Shown here in pieces: positions 1 to 7,977 of a stretch of 42,166 bases of DNA (position 1 is its first letter; every line of letters starts with the position of its first letter). This DNA is from Fidelibacterota bacterium. Its GTDB lineage: Bacteria > Fidelibacterota > UBA8477 > JABMPR01. Under the pieces are notes generated by a model. It made no database searches, had not been told where the DNA came from, and worked only from the letters and a program-made list of their open reading frames with translations. Where the stretch lies: positions 1 to 42,166 of the forward strand of contig JAJRSW010000121.1 of the NCBI GenBank assembly GCA_024278595.1, read 5' to 3'. A program made the translations under genes and the position numbers.

Positions 1-2
1 CA

Positions 3-131
3 GATGTAATTGCAGAATGCGAAGCATGGCAGGATCACCGAAACAATAAAAAAGCAACTATCAATTGGCAGTTTACACCGGAGAATGCGCGGATTAAGCT
101 TAAGCGACTTTATCCGACATTACAGAGTTGA
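3..131 (+). pseudogene. IS630-family transposase, C-terminal fragment
   Basis: The window opens inside an ORF of 42 residues ending at TGA 129-131. Its tail (AWQDHRNNKKATINWQFT followed by ARIKLKRLYPT) matches the C-terminal end typical of IS630/Tc1-mariner-type DDE transposases, where a Trp-rich 'INWQFT' segment is followed by 'A-R-I-K-L-K-R-L-Y-P'. The 5' part lies outside the window, so I cannot say whether the element is intact upstream. The element's right end probably falls within about 10-15 bp after the stop: a TA dinucleotide at 140-141 is a candidate for the IS630 TA target. The other end is needed to test terminal repeats. Family assignment is from pattern recognition. Confidence 0.7.
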
Positions 132-136
132 CTTGA

Positions 137-1231
137 CACTACGGTGTTTACAATTCATCCACATCTGGTCCAGAACTTGGACTGTATTCACAAAATGGTA
201 GTCTTGTTTATGGAGGTTTTAATTTCTTCGAACAAAATGCTAACTATGATGCATACAATAATTCGCTCTCTGCTGATATTTATGCTCAAGTTAATTGGTG
301 GTTTAAAGATGTACCTCAAGTGACAATGGACATCGACACTGATCATCAAGCAGATGTTATCATGGGAGCTGGTCCAGGGATGCTTCCAAAGATGTCATCT
401 GCCCCTGAAGAAATAGTCGAGTTATACTCGCTTGGGCTAAGTCTTGAGATGGATTCATCCTACATCGATGCAATAACATCATATGATTCAGTAATTGTTA
501 ACTGTCTGGATTGTGATCTCTCAAAAGCAGCACTTAGATCAATTGAGAGGTGTTACAGTGGACTGGACGATTCGCCAGGGCTAATCCAGAAGCTTGAGCA
601 ATACCATGCTCAGTATCCAGATGAATTTATAGGTTTTCTGGCATATTATTTCTCAGCAGGTGAATTGGCTAGATCGGGAGATTTAGCTAGTGCAATTACA
701 CGACTGGAAGAATGTGTCTTGATATTTGAGGCTAATGAAAATGGTGATGAGGGAGCTGCCTGGGCGCTATTCGATATAGGTCAGATTTATGAGATGTTGG
801 CTGAACTTGAAGAGGGACTTGGCAAAGCTAGTACATATCTTGCCAAAGCAAACAGCTCCTATGGAAAAATCATGACTAAATATCCAGGGTCAGAAGCAGC
901 CGAAGCTCTGAGTGATTTAGACCAGGATGATAAACCAGTTGTTATTCTTCCAACAGCATATAAGCTGAACCATCCTTATCCGAATCCTTTTAACCCAACT
1001 ACGACTATTCAGTTTGAGTTACCAGAGATTTCTGATGTGACAATTGCAATCTATGATATCCTGGGAAGAAGTGTCTGGAGTTACGAGGAGTCTGCTAAAT
1101 CAGCTGGGCGCTATTCCTTACAGTGGAATGGCTTGAACAATAACGGCAAACTGGCAGCAAGTGGTGTGTACTTGATCTCCTTCTCAACACCTGAGTTCAG
1201 AGCCGTTCAGAAAGCTGTACTTATAAGATAG
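137..1231 (+). pseudogene. 5'-truncated T9SS-secreted beta-helix protein with C-terminal sorting domain
   Basis: The frame is open from just after the transposase end (137) to TAG 1229-1231. The first ATG is at 320, but clear protein-like sequence precedes it: residues encoded at 143-300 read like right-handed beta-helix rungs (Asn/Gly-rich, 'NNSLSADIYAQVNWW'), which are usually preceded by hundreds of residues. The middle (about 390-930) is alpha-helical and TPR-like. The end (about 960-1231) is a T9SS type A sorting domain: YPNPFNPTTTIQFELP, then IYDILGRSVW, and a terminal KAVLIR. No signal peptide is encoded, so the surviving piece could not be exported. I infer that insertion of the IS630 element, or recombination at it, removed the 5' part. 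Starting at 320 would give a 303-residue cytoplasmic protein, which is less likely to be functional. Confidence 0.7.
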
Positions 1232-1318
1232 CTCTCTATATCTGGGAGCAACCTATGATACATGGTTGCTCCTAGTGATTTAGAGAGTAAAATCATAATA
1301 AATCAGAGGGATGAGAAG

Positions 1319-1573
1319 ATGAATTCATATTTCTCAGAATCGCAACTGATGCAAGCACCGGTAAAACGGGCGGCATTCAGTGAGCGTATGGCCTATCAAA
1401 TGGCTGAGATGTCACGCTTGGCTTATTTCAAATTTGAGGGTGGTCATACCATCGTCGAGTTTATTAGTGAAACCCGCAAATTTATCAAGGATGAAGAGGC
1501 AACCATCCTACTTGAACATTTGGCCAAAATGCTCATCCCAGTTACAATATTTCTCTCTATTTCCTTCCACTAA
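1319..1573 (+). pseudogene. Probable class 3 lipase family N-terminal fragment
   Basis: The ORF has a good start at 1319 (AGAGGG at 1305-1310) and encodes about 84 residues. The segment AAFSERMAYQMAEMSRLAYF followed by KFEGG resembles the N-terminal 'S-R-A-Y-x-K-F-E' lead-in of bacterial lipase_3 (alpha/beta hydrolase) proteins. Those continue for another 200 or more residues with a GxSxG nucleophile elbow, which is absent here. The similarity fades near 1530 and the frame ends in hydrophobic residues at a TAA, so I read it as a truncated gene. It follows the broken beta-helix gene, in keeping with a decaying accessory patch. A genuine small protein cannot be excluded. Confidence 0.4.
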
Positions 1574-1798
1574 TACCCTAAAAGATTCTTCAGACATGAC
1601 AGGCTTCTTCTCTAATAGTCCGAATTTAACAGTTAGTGGTAAAACACTTGGAGTAATATTTTTCAAGAAAGCGGAAAACGTAGCTGAATCTTGTCCTTTT
1701 CGGACACTTAGGATTTCATCCGCGGTGGTTCTCATTTCACGAGCAATATAATAAGATACTATTGGAAATTCTGGGTTATTTAGTAGAACTGTGGTTTA
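1508..1798 (-). pseudogene. Degenerate ORF, possible C-terminal remnant of unknown protein
   Basis: On the minus strand the frame is open from about 1798 down to the stop at 1508. An ATG at 1735 gives 75 residues, but plausible protein sequence extends upstream of it (LLNNPEFPIVSYYIARE), as if this were the tail of a longer gene whose 5' end is lost. It overlaps the end of the lipase-like fragment by about 65 bp on the opposite strand, so both cannot be intact genes of normal architecture. I do not recognise the family. Low confidence; it may be non-coding. Confidence 0.2.
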
Positions 1799-1852
1799 CT
1801 CCATCTAGTGTTTCCATATTTCTTCCAGCATAATTGATCTATGGATTTCACT

Positions 1853-3388
1853 CTAATTCATCCACAACTGCCGATCCAGCGTACGATATTGGATCGCTTC
1901 AGAGATATGCTCTGCCTGGATCTGTTCCGACCCACCAAGGTCAGCAATGGTTCGCGATACCTTAAGGATTCTGTCATAAGCCCGGGCACTCAAACCCAGA
2001 TTCATGATGGCGGTCCTGAGTAATTCAGATGAGGTACTATCGATCAAGCAGATCGTGCGGATCATTTTGGGGGGCATGTCGGCATTGGAATGAATGTGGG
2101 CATCCTTTATAAAACGCTTGATCTGGAGATTCCGAGCTTGTTGAACCCGCTGCCTGACAATATTCGAGGGTTCTCCGTCCTCCTTGGCTGCCAGTTCCTC
2201 AAAGGGGATGGCCGGAACTTCAATATGCAGGTCGATCCGGTCCAATAAGGGTCCGGAGATCTTGGCCATATACTTCTGAATAGACACACTACTGCAGGTA
2301 CATTCATGCCGTGGATCACTGCTGTAACCACAGGGACAGGGATTCATGGCACTCAACAGGATAAAATTTGCCGGGTAGGTGAGACTCATACTAGCGCGAC
2401 TGATAGTCACCTCAGTATTCTCCAGGGGTTGACGCATTACCTCTAGCACATTCTTCTGGAATTCAGGTAATTCATCCAGGAACAACACGCCATGATGAGC
2501 CAGGCTTACTTCTCCCGGGCGAGGTATGCGACCGCCTCCGACCAGGGCAGCATCCGAAATTGTATGATGAGGAGACCGAAAGGGTCGGGTTGCCACCAAA
2601 CCCTCTGTTCGAACCATCCCGGCAATGGAATGGATCTTGGTGGTTTCCAGGGCTTCTTCCAGGGTCATTTGCGGAAGGATGGTTGGGAACCGCTTAGCCA
2701 GCATTGTTTTACCTGAACCAGGCGGTCCGATCATCAAGACATTATGCCCGCCGGCTGCCGCTACCTCCAAGGCCCGTTTAACATGAGCCTGACCCCGCAC
2801 ATCAGCCAGATCAACCGGATAATTCTGTGCTTCAGAAAACAACAGATCAGCATCGACCTCCAACGGCTCGATATACTTTTCCCCATTTAAGAATAGAATG
2901 GCATCCAGTAGTGTGTTGACGGGAATGACATCAATATCCCCAGTAATAGCTGCCTCTCGGGCATTGGCTGCCGGTAGGATCAAACCGTTCAAGTGGCTCT
3001 CATGGACACCTACTGCAGAGGGGAGAGCGCCCTTAACCGGTCGTAAAGTTCCATCCAGAGAGAGCTCACCCATGAGGACATAATCTTCCAGATCTTCATG
3101 GTTCACAGCACCCAGAGCAGCCAGAATCCCGATGGCAATGGGTAGATCAAATGCTGAACCTTCTTTTTTGATGTCCGCCGGAGCCAGGTTGATGGTATAG
3201 GCTTTGGGGGGGAACTTATAGCCACTGTTCTTGATGGCAGAGATCACCCGCTCCTTGCTTTCGCGGACAGCCAGCTCAGGCAGACCCACCGTATTGTATC
3301 TGAATGCGTGACCTTCCACATTAACCTCTACCTCCACCAGGTATGGATCAATTCCAATCAGTGAACTGCTTAAAACACGTGCTAACAT
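1853..3388 (-). CDS. YifB/ComM family Mg-chelatase-like AAA+ ATPase
   Basis: A 511-residue protein, normal for the YifB/ComM family. The N-terminal lobe (about 1-160) starts MLARVLSSSLIGIDPYLVEV and carries the family's VGLPELAVRESKERV and NLAPADIKKEGSAFDLPIA segments (ribosomal-S5/Lon-like fold). The AAA+ core follows with Walker A GPPGSGKT at about residue 221 and Walker B LFLDELPEF at about 305, then the conserved MNPCPCGY segment and a C-terminal Mg-chelatase domain. ComM acts as a hexameric helicase promoting branch migration during natural transformation in some bacteria; that role here is by family only. I chose the start at 3388 rather than the longer ORF start at 3421: AAGGGAG sits 7 nt upstream and the protein then begins as its homologues do. 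Confidence 0.93.
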   Translation of the reverse strand: MLARVLSSSLIGIDPYLVEVEVNVEGHAFRYNTVGLPELAVRESKERVISAIKNSGYKFPPKAYTINLAPADIKKEGSAFDLPIAIGILAALGAVNHEDLEDYVLMGELSLDGTLRPVKGALPSAVGVHESHLNGLILPAANAREAAITGDIDVIPVNTLLDAILFLNGEKYIEPLEVDADLLFSEAQNYPVDLADVRGQAHVKRALEVAAAGGHNVLMIGPPGSGKTMLAKRFPTILPQMTLEEALETTKIHSIAGMVRTEGLVATRPFRSPHHTISDAALVGGGRIPRPGEVSLAHHGVLFLDELPEFQKNVLEVMRQPLENTEVTISRASMSLTYPANFILLSAMNPCPCGYSSDPRHECTCSSVSIQKYMAKISGPLLDRIDLHIEVPAIPFEELAAKEDGEPSNIVRQRVQQARNLQIKRFIKDAHIHSNADMPPKMIRTICLIDSTSSELLRTAIMNLGLSARAYDRILKVSRTIADLGGSEQIQAEHISEAIQYRTLDRQLWMN

Positions 3389-3535
3389 AACAAAACTCCC
3401 TTCAGGAAAGTGCTGAATCAAGGAACTATCCGGGAAGACCGGAAGATCCTGTAGTCATTATTTTCTATTAAATGGAGAAATGCCGTGCGGGTTTGCTGAC
3501 GTTATTTCTTGAATCGGTCTTACATTAAGTAATAA

Positions 3536-4423
3536 TTACATACAATTCTTATCGAAAGCTTGTTCAATAATAAGTTTATTCATGTACTTCCAGCGATCCT
3601 GATTTGATTGGGCATAGCTGAATTTAAGATTAAAAACGGCCATGCTGTCAAACCCGTGTTTGCGGGCCAAAGTCTCAAGGAAAACCGGATCTTGAAGCAT
3701 ATCGGGTTGGTTTTTATTCAAACATTCTGTTTCAACGGCTAAAGCGATGATATTCAATTCCTCATCAGTCAACACAAATGCCGTGAGTGGAGCGGCTCCC
3801 AGCGGTCTATAGGCTAACGGAGAGGCCAGCTCAACAGCGGAATCAATACTCTGACGTGCTTCTGCCGTTGCGATCTTTCTTTCGATCTCTTTCTGCTCCA
3901 GGGCTTCATCCTTGGGAAGTTTGGATTCAGGCGCTGTTGGGCGTCCCCAAAAAAGTTCCAGCACTGATTTATCCTCAGACCGAATTTTCTGATGAGCGTA
4001 TTTGAGAGCAGTCATAAACGGACGGGCTTTGTTCACATCGATCTCATAATACAGGTCGATCCAACCCATGAATTCAGCCATAGTGGCATCACCATTGTCT
4101 TCCATCTCCAACACATTTTGCCAGATCACAAACAGATTGTCGATCTCTTCATTAAAATTATGGGTTTTACGAGGCGATACGGCAATGGTCTCATTGGCAA
4201 GTTTCCGGGTTTCATAGGCGCTGGACATATAGGCAAACAGAAACGTTTGTTTCTCAGATGGTGTCAGAGCCGACCAGTAGATACTTTGGGCAAAAGCAAC
4301 ATGCTCTTCTGCTGTGTTCAGGACACTGGCTTCCTGAGCAAAGGTTTGAGTGAGCAGTAACATTACCTAAAATGTGATACTGAAAAGAGTGAACCTCATA
4401 AACATTCCTACCGATCTATTCAT
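3536..4423 (-). pseudogene. Exported protein of unknown function with an amber codon inside its signal peptide
   Basis: The uninterrupted ORF runs 4363 to 3536 (275 residues) and starts MLLLTQTFAQE, an unusually short, uncharged leader. Reading upstream in the same frame gives VM preceded by TAG (4367-4369), then a further 18 codons back to an ATG at 4423 with GGAG a few bases upstream. Joined, MNRSVGMFMRFTLFSITF-stop-VMLLLTQTFAQEA is a textbook signal peptide (basic N-region, hydrophobic core, AQ-E cleavage site) broken once. The mature part is alpha-helical and charged, with no domain I recognise. Either this is a recent nonsense mutation, a sequencing or assembly error, or translation reinitiates at the ATG one codon after the stop (TAG-GTA-ATG). 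A conserved mature frame argues the change is recent. It is a lone gene between yifB and ispG, all on the minus strand. Confidence 0.6.
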
Positions 4424-4519
4424 ATTGCTCCAAATCTAAGCCCGGATTTAAACACAAGTACAAAAAAATACAGAATTTTAGCCCTGCACTTACCATTAGA
4501 GGGGAAAGATATCGTCGCT

Positions 4520-6442
4520 CTACTGCGGCTCAACCCAGCAACCATCGCTCTTGATCAGGTCAATGAGCGACTCCACGGCCTCTGCCTGGGGGATGTGGGC
4601 CTGCACAACATTTAAACCCCGATAAAGTGATACTTTTCCCGGACCGGTACCCACATAGCCAAAATCAGCATCAGCCATTTCACCTGGGCCGTTAACGATA
4701 CAGCCCATAATGCCGATCTTTAGACCCTTCAGGTGAGCTGTTCTGGCTCGGATCCGGGCCGTAACTTCCTCAAGATCAAACAAAGTTCGACCACAAGAGG
4801 GACAAGCGATGTATTCAGTCTTGGTCATCCGGCTGCGACTGGCCTGGAGGACACCAAAGGCGATGGTCGTCAGATCGTCCAATGGCACCTGATCTGAGTT
4901 CAGCCAGATGCCATCTACCAGACCATCATTCAGTAGTCCTCCCATTTCTGTAGCTGCCGACAGGAGCAGGTCATCACGCGACAAACCTGGGTAATTATTG
5001 TGTAATATGACAGATTGCTGTTTGCCACTTTGGACCAGATCAAGTAGAAAGCGTCGCTGGTCTGCCAGAACATGCGAATTCTGGGTGGAGAGGATCCAGA
5101 TTATACCGGAGTCATCTGGTAGGCTGGAACTAGCAATTTGGGCATCCACTTTAATAAAGTTGGCGGCTTTGTGGCGTAGGTCAGCCTTCACGTAGCCTTC
5201 GAGATCAAATAATGGGAACAACTGCTCATTCTCATCAGACACTTGCCAAGTATCTGAATCACAGAGCACTAGAGTGTTTGTTGAAAGTTTAATATCAGGA
5301 ATATTCTTAGCGACATAAAGGATATCAGCTCCCAGGTCACCTGGAAGCCAGCTCTGCTGCACCAGATCAAACTGGTAGCCGGCTGCCTTGAGATGATTCG
5401 CCGTATCAGAGTGGCCACTGGCTATATCTGCCACGACTATGGGTACCTGTCCAGCGCCGATAATGCCCGTTTTTCTGGTGGGTCTCCGTTCATAGGAAAA
5501 TAAATCGATGGGAAGACTGTCCAGGGGCGGAATCGGCTGGTGATCTTGAATAGCGGACACAGAATTAACCAGTGAAATAGCGACCGGGATCTCTGCTTCC
5601 GGTGCTTCTGTCAGCGACACTCTGATTGTATCACCAAACCCATCTTTTAGTAAAGCTCCGATCCCCAACGCTGATTTGATCCTGGCATCATCACCATCAC
5701 CTGCTTCCGTGACCCCCAGATGCAGCGGATAATTAAATCCTTCCCGCTGCATGTGATCCACCAGTAGCCGGTAGGCCTGGATCATGACCCGGGTATTACT
5801 GGCTTTCATGGAAATTACCAGTTCATGGAAATTTTCGTCAGCACAGATTCGGATGAACTCCATAGCCGATTCGACCATTCCCAAGGGCGTATCACCATAA
5901 TGATTTAGGATCCGGTCCGCTAAAGAACCGTGGTTGGACCCAATCCGCAGCGCAGTACCAGCTTCCCGGCACAGCTTGACCAAAGGTGTAAATCTTGTAC
6001 GAATATGGTCTAATTCTGCCTGGTACTCAGAATCGCTATACTCCTTTTGTTGAAATTGCTTACGGTCGACGTAATTGCCGGGATTGACCCGTACCTTTTC
6101 GATCAAGGTGGCCGCTACTTCTGCGGCTCTGGGAACAAAATGAATATCAGCGATGAGCGGGACGGAATATCCCTGTTTTGCTAGTTCTGATTTGATCACA
6201 CCCAGATTGCGGGCTTCCTTAACACTGGGTGCGGTGATACGCACATACTCACAACCCGCATCCACCAAGCGAATGGTCTGGGCCACAGTGGCCGCCGTGT
6301 CCAGCGTGTCAGTATTGGTCATGGATTGGATCCGAATAGGATATCCACCACCCAGGGGAACATCACCGATGTTTACCACCCGGGTCCCATATCGCTGATA
6401 GCGGGTCAGCCGATCCAGATTATCTGAGAAATAATTGTTCAT
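4520..6442 (-). CDS. ispG: 4-hydroxy-3-methylbut-2-enyl-diphosphate synthase (long form)
   Basis: Catalyses reductive ring opening of MEcPP to HMBPP in the MEP isoprenoid pathway, using a [4Fe-4S] cluster. The N-terminal TIM barrel (about 1-290) begins RYGTRVVNIGDVPLGGGYPI with IRIQSMTNTDT. The C-terminal reductase-like domain has the cluster ligands: Cys547 and Cys550 in CPSCGRTLFD, Cys581 in GIMGCIVNGPGE, and Glu just after. At 640 residues it is the long form with a middle domain of about 200 residues (roughly 310-530), as in Bacteroidota/Chlorobi and plants, versus about 370 in E. coli. The start at 6442 has only weak upstream signals. It is divergent from the downstream aminopeptidase, with a shared 213-bp upstream region. 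Confidence 0.95.
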   Translation of the reverse strand: MNNYFSDNLDRLTRYQRYGTRVVNIGDVPLGGGYPIRIQSMTNTDTLDTAATVAQTIRLVDAGCEYVRITAPSVKEARNLGVIKSELAKQGYSVPLIADIHFVPRAAEVAATLIEKVRVNPGNYVDRKQFQQKEYSDSEYQAELDHIRTRFTPLVKLCREAGTALRIGSNHGSLADRILNHYGDTPLGMVESAMEFIRICADENFHELVISMKASNTRVMIQAYRLLVDHMQREGFNYPLHLGVTEAGDGDDARIKSALGIGALLKDGFGDTIRVSLTEAPEAEIPVAISLVNSVSAIQDHQPIPPLDSLPIDLFSYERRPTRKTGIIGAGQVPIVVADIASGHSDTANHLKAAGYQFDLVQQSWLPGDLGADILYVAKNIPDIKLSTNTLVLCDSDTWQVSDENEQLFPLFDLEGYVKADLRHKAANFIKVDAQIASSSLPDDSGIIWILSTQNSHVLADQRRFLLDLVQSGKQQSVILHNNYPGLSRDDLLLSAATEMGGLLNDGLVDGIWLNSDQVPLDDLTTIAFGVLQASRSRMTKTEYIACPSCGRTLFDLEEVTARIRARTAHLKGLKIGIMGCIVNGPGEMADADFGYVGTGPGKVSLYRGLNVVQAHIPQAEAVESLIDLIKSDGCWVEPQ

Positions 6443-6655
6443 ATATTTAATATAACCTTAGTTAATAATTGTTCATTCAGATCAATCTAAAGTTTGCCAA
6501 GCGTGAAACCAAGACTGGAGACGAACCTGTTGAATCGCCGGATCAGCCGTTGGGTAGGTCTACCCAATTCAAGCTTGAGTAGCGGAATGCAAAATCTTGC
6601 GTCACGACAAGCTCTCCGTTATCTTCCGCGTCTTAGAAAATGGAGCCTATGGAGT

Positions 6656-7966
6656 ATGACAGAAAATAATATATATAAAAACCGCCGCGACAGCTTAATC
6701 AAATCAATGGGGAAGGGGGTTGCCATCCTGAAGGGGGCACCCACCCAGACCCGTACCCACGATACTGAATATCCCTATCGGCAGGATTCAGATTTTTTCT
6801 ATTTGACTGGTTATACAGAGCCTGGCGCAGCCTGTATCATTGACCCCAATAATTCGGATCATCCATTTACCTTGTTCGTGTTACCACAGGATCCCAAAAA
6901 AGAGGTCTGGACTGGTTGGCGACTGAATTTTGAAGAAACAGTCCGGAAATATGGTGCTGATCAGGCCCTGGATATTGCTGGATACGAAAGTACGGTTCTC
7001 ACTGTCATGAAAACAGCTGATAAGGTGTACACCAATCTCAATCACGAGCAGGAGCATCAATACAAAATACTGGATCAGCTCAGGCAGGTTCGCAGTGAGG
7101 TGCAACGCAATGGTGGCGGGCCGGAAGGTCTGGAATCTATCGGTTCCATCGTGCATGAGATGCGGCTTATCAAAGATGATGCAGAGATCGCGCTGATGCA
7201 GAAAGCGGCCGATATTTCAGCTGAAGCCCATGTCAAAGCAATGGAAGTCTGTGTTCCTGGCTTACATGAATACCAACTCCAGTCAGTCATGGAGAGCCAT
7301 TTCGTCTTCGAAGGTGGCTCTGGTCCGGCTTATACATCCATCGTAGGAAGCGGTGATAATGCCACGGTCTTGCATTATGTCAGGAACGATGCGCAGATCA
7401 AGGACGGTGATCTGATCCTCATTGATGCCGCAGCAGAATTTGGTATGTATGCTGCGGACATTACCAGAACTTTTCCCGCTAATGGAAAATTCTCCACAGC
7501 CCAAAGAGCTCTTTATGAAGTTGTCCTGAAGGCTCAAAAAGCTGTTATAGCAGCTGCTAAACCAGGGGTCACATTTCAAGAACTACATGATCTTGATCTA
7601 AAACTTCTCGTTGCGGGGATGGTTGAGATTGGCCTGCTTAAAGGCGCTGTGGAAGAGCTGATTGCCAAGGAAAGCTATCAGGACTATTTCATGCATAAAA
7701 CCGGTCACTGGATCGGCTTGGACGTGCATGATATGGGCAAGTACATCCAGGCTGGAAAATCCAGGGTTCTTAAACCCGGAATGGTGCTCACTGTTGAACC
7801 TGGGATCTATGTGAATTCTAGATCGAAGGCTCCCAAAAAATACCGGGGAATCGGAATTCGAATCGAAGATGATATATTGATCACAAAATCCGGGAACAAG
7901 AACTTGACAGCTGGTGTACCAAAAGAGATCTCAGAAATCGAAGCCCTTATGGCTCACAATAAATAA
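6656..7966 (+). CDS. pepP: Xaa-Pro aminopeptidase (M24B, aminopeptidase P)
   Basis: Removes N-terminal residues preceding proline; a cytoplasmic di-metal enzyme. The 436-residue product is the usual size. An AMP_N domain (about 1-150, YPYRQDSDFFYLTGYTEPGA) precedes the pita-bread catalytic domain. Metal ligands are visible: Asp257 and Asp268 (IDAAAEFGMYAADITRTF), His351 (KTGHWIGLDVHD), Glu381 (TVEPGIY) and Glu404 (GIRIEDD). I set the start at 6656 (MTENNIYKNRR), preceded by GGAG motifs at 6642 and 6651. The open frame extends back to 6494, but that stretch is not like aminopeptidase sequence and would add 54 unlikely residues. The selenoprotein candidate follows after 11 bp and may be co-transcribed. 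Confidence 0.93.
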   Translation: MTENNIYKNRRDSLIKSMGKGVAILKGAPTQTRTHDTEYPYRQDSDFFYLTGYTEPGAACIIDPNNSDHPFTLFVLPQDPKKEVWTGWRLNFEETVRKYGADQALDIAGYESTVLTVMKTADKVYTNLNHEQEHQYKILDQLRQVRSEVQRNGGGPEGLESIGSIVHEMRLIKDDAEIALMQKAADISAEAHVKAMEVCVPGLHEYQLQSVMESHFVFEGGSGPAYTSIVGSGDNATVLHYVRNDAQIKDGDLILIDAAAEFGMYAADITRTFPANGKFSTAQRALYEVVLKAQKAVIAAAKPGVTFQELHDLDLKLLVAGMVEIGLLKGAVEELIAKESYQDYFMHKTGHWIGLDVHDMGKYIQAGKSRVLKPGMVLTVEPGIYVNSRSKAPKKYRGIGIRIEDDILITKSGNKNLTAGVPKEISEIEALMAHNK

Positions 7967-7977
7967 CAGGATACCTT

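Noticed and set aside
10-201. 63-residue ORF starting at 10
   Set aside because: It overlaps, in another frame, the well-supported transposase tail (3-131) and the beta-helix frame; it has no protein-like pattern.
4367-4369. Pyrrolysine at the TAG in the signal peptide
   Set aside because: TAG is a normal stop in other genes here (ispG neighbour yifB, mreD), the codon lies in a signal peptide with no catalytic role, and no pyl genes are visible. A nonsense mutation is simpler.
6494-6655. N-terminal extension of the aminopeptidase
   Set aside because: The 54 residues do not look like protein of the M24 family and the correct family start with GGAG is at 6656.
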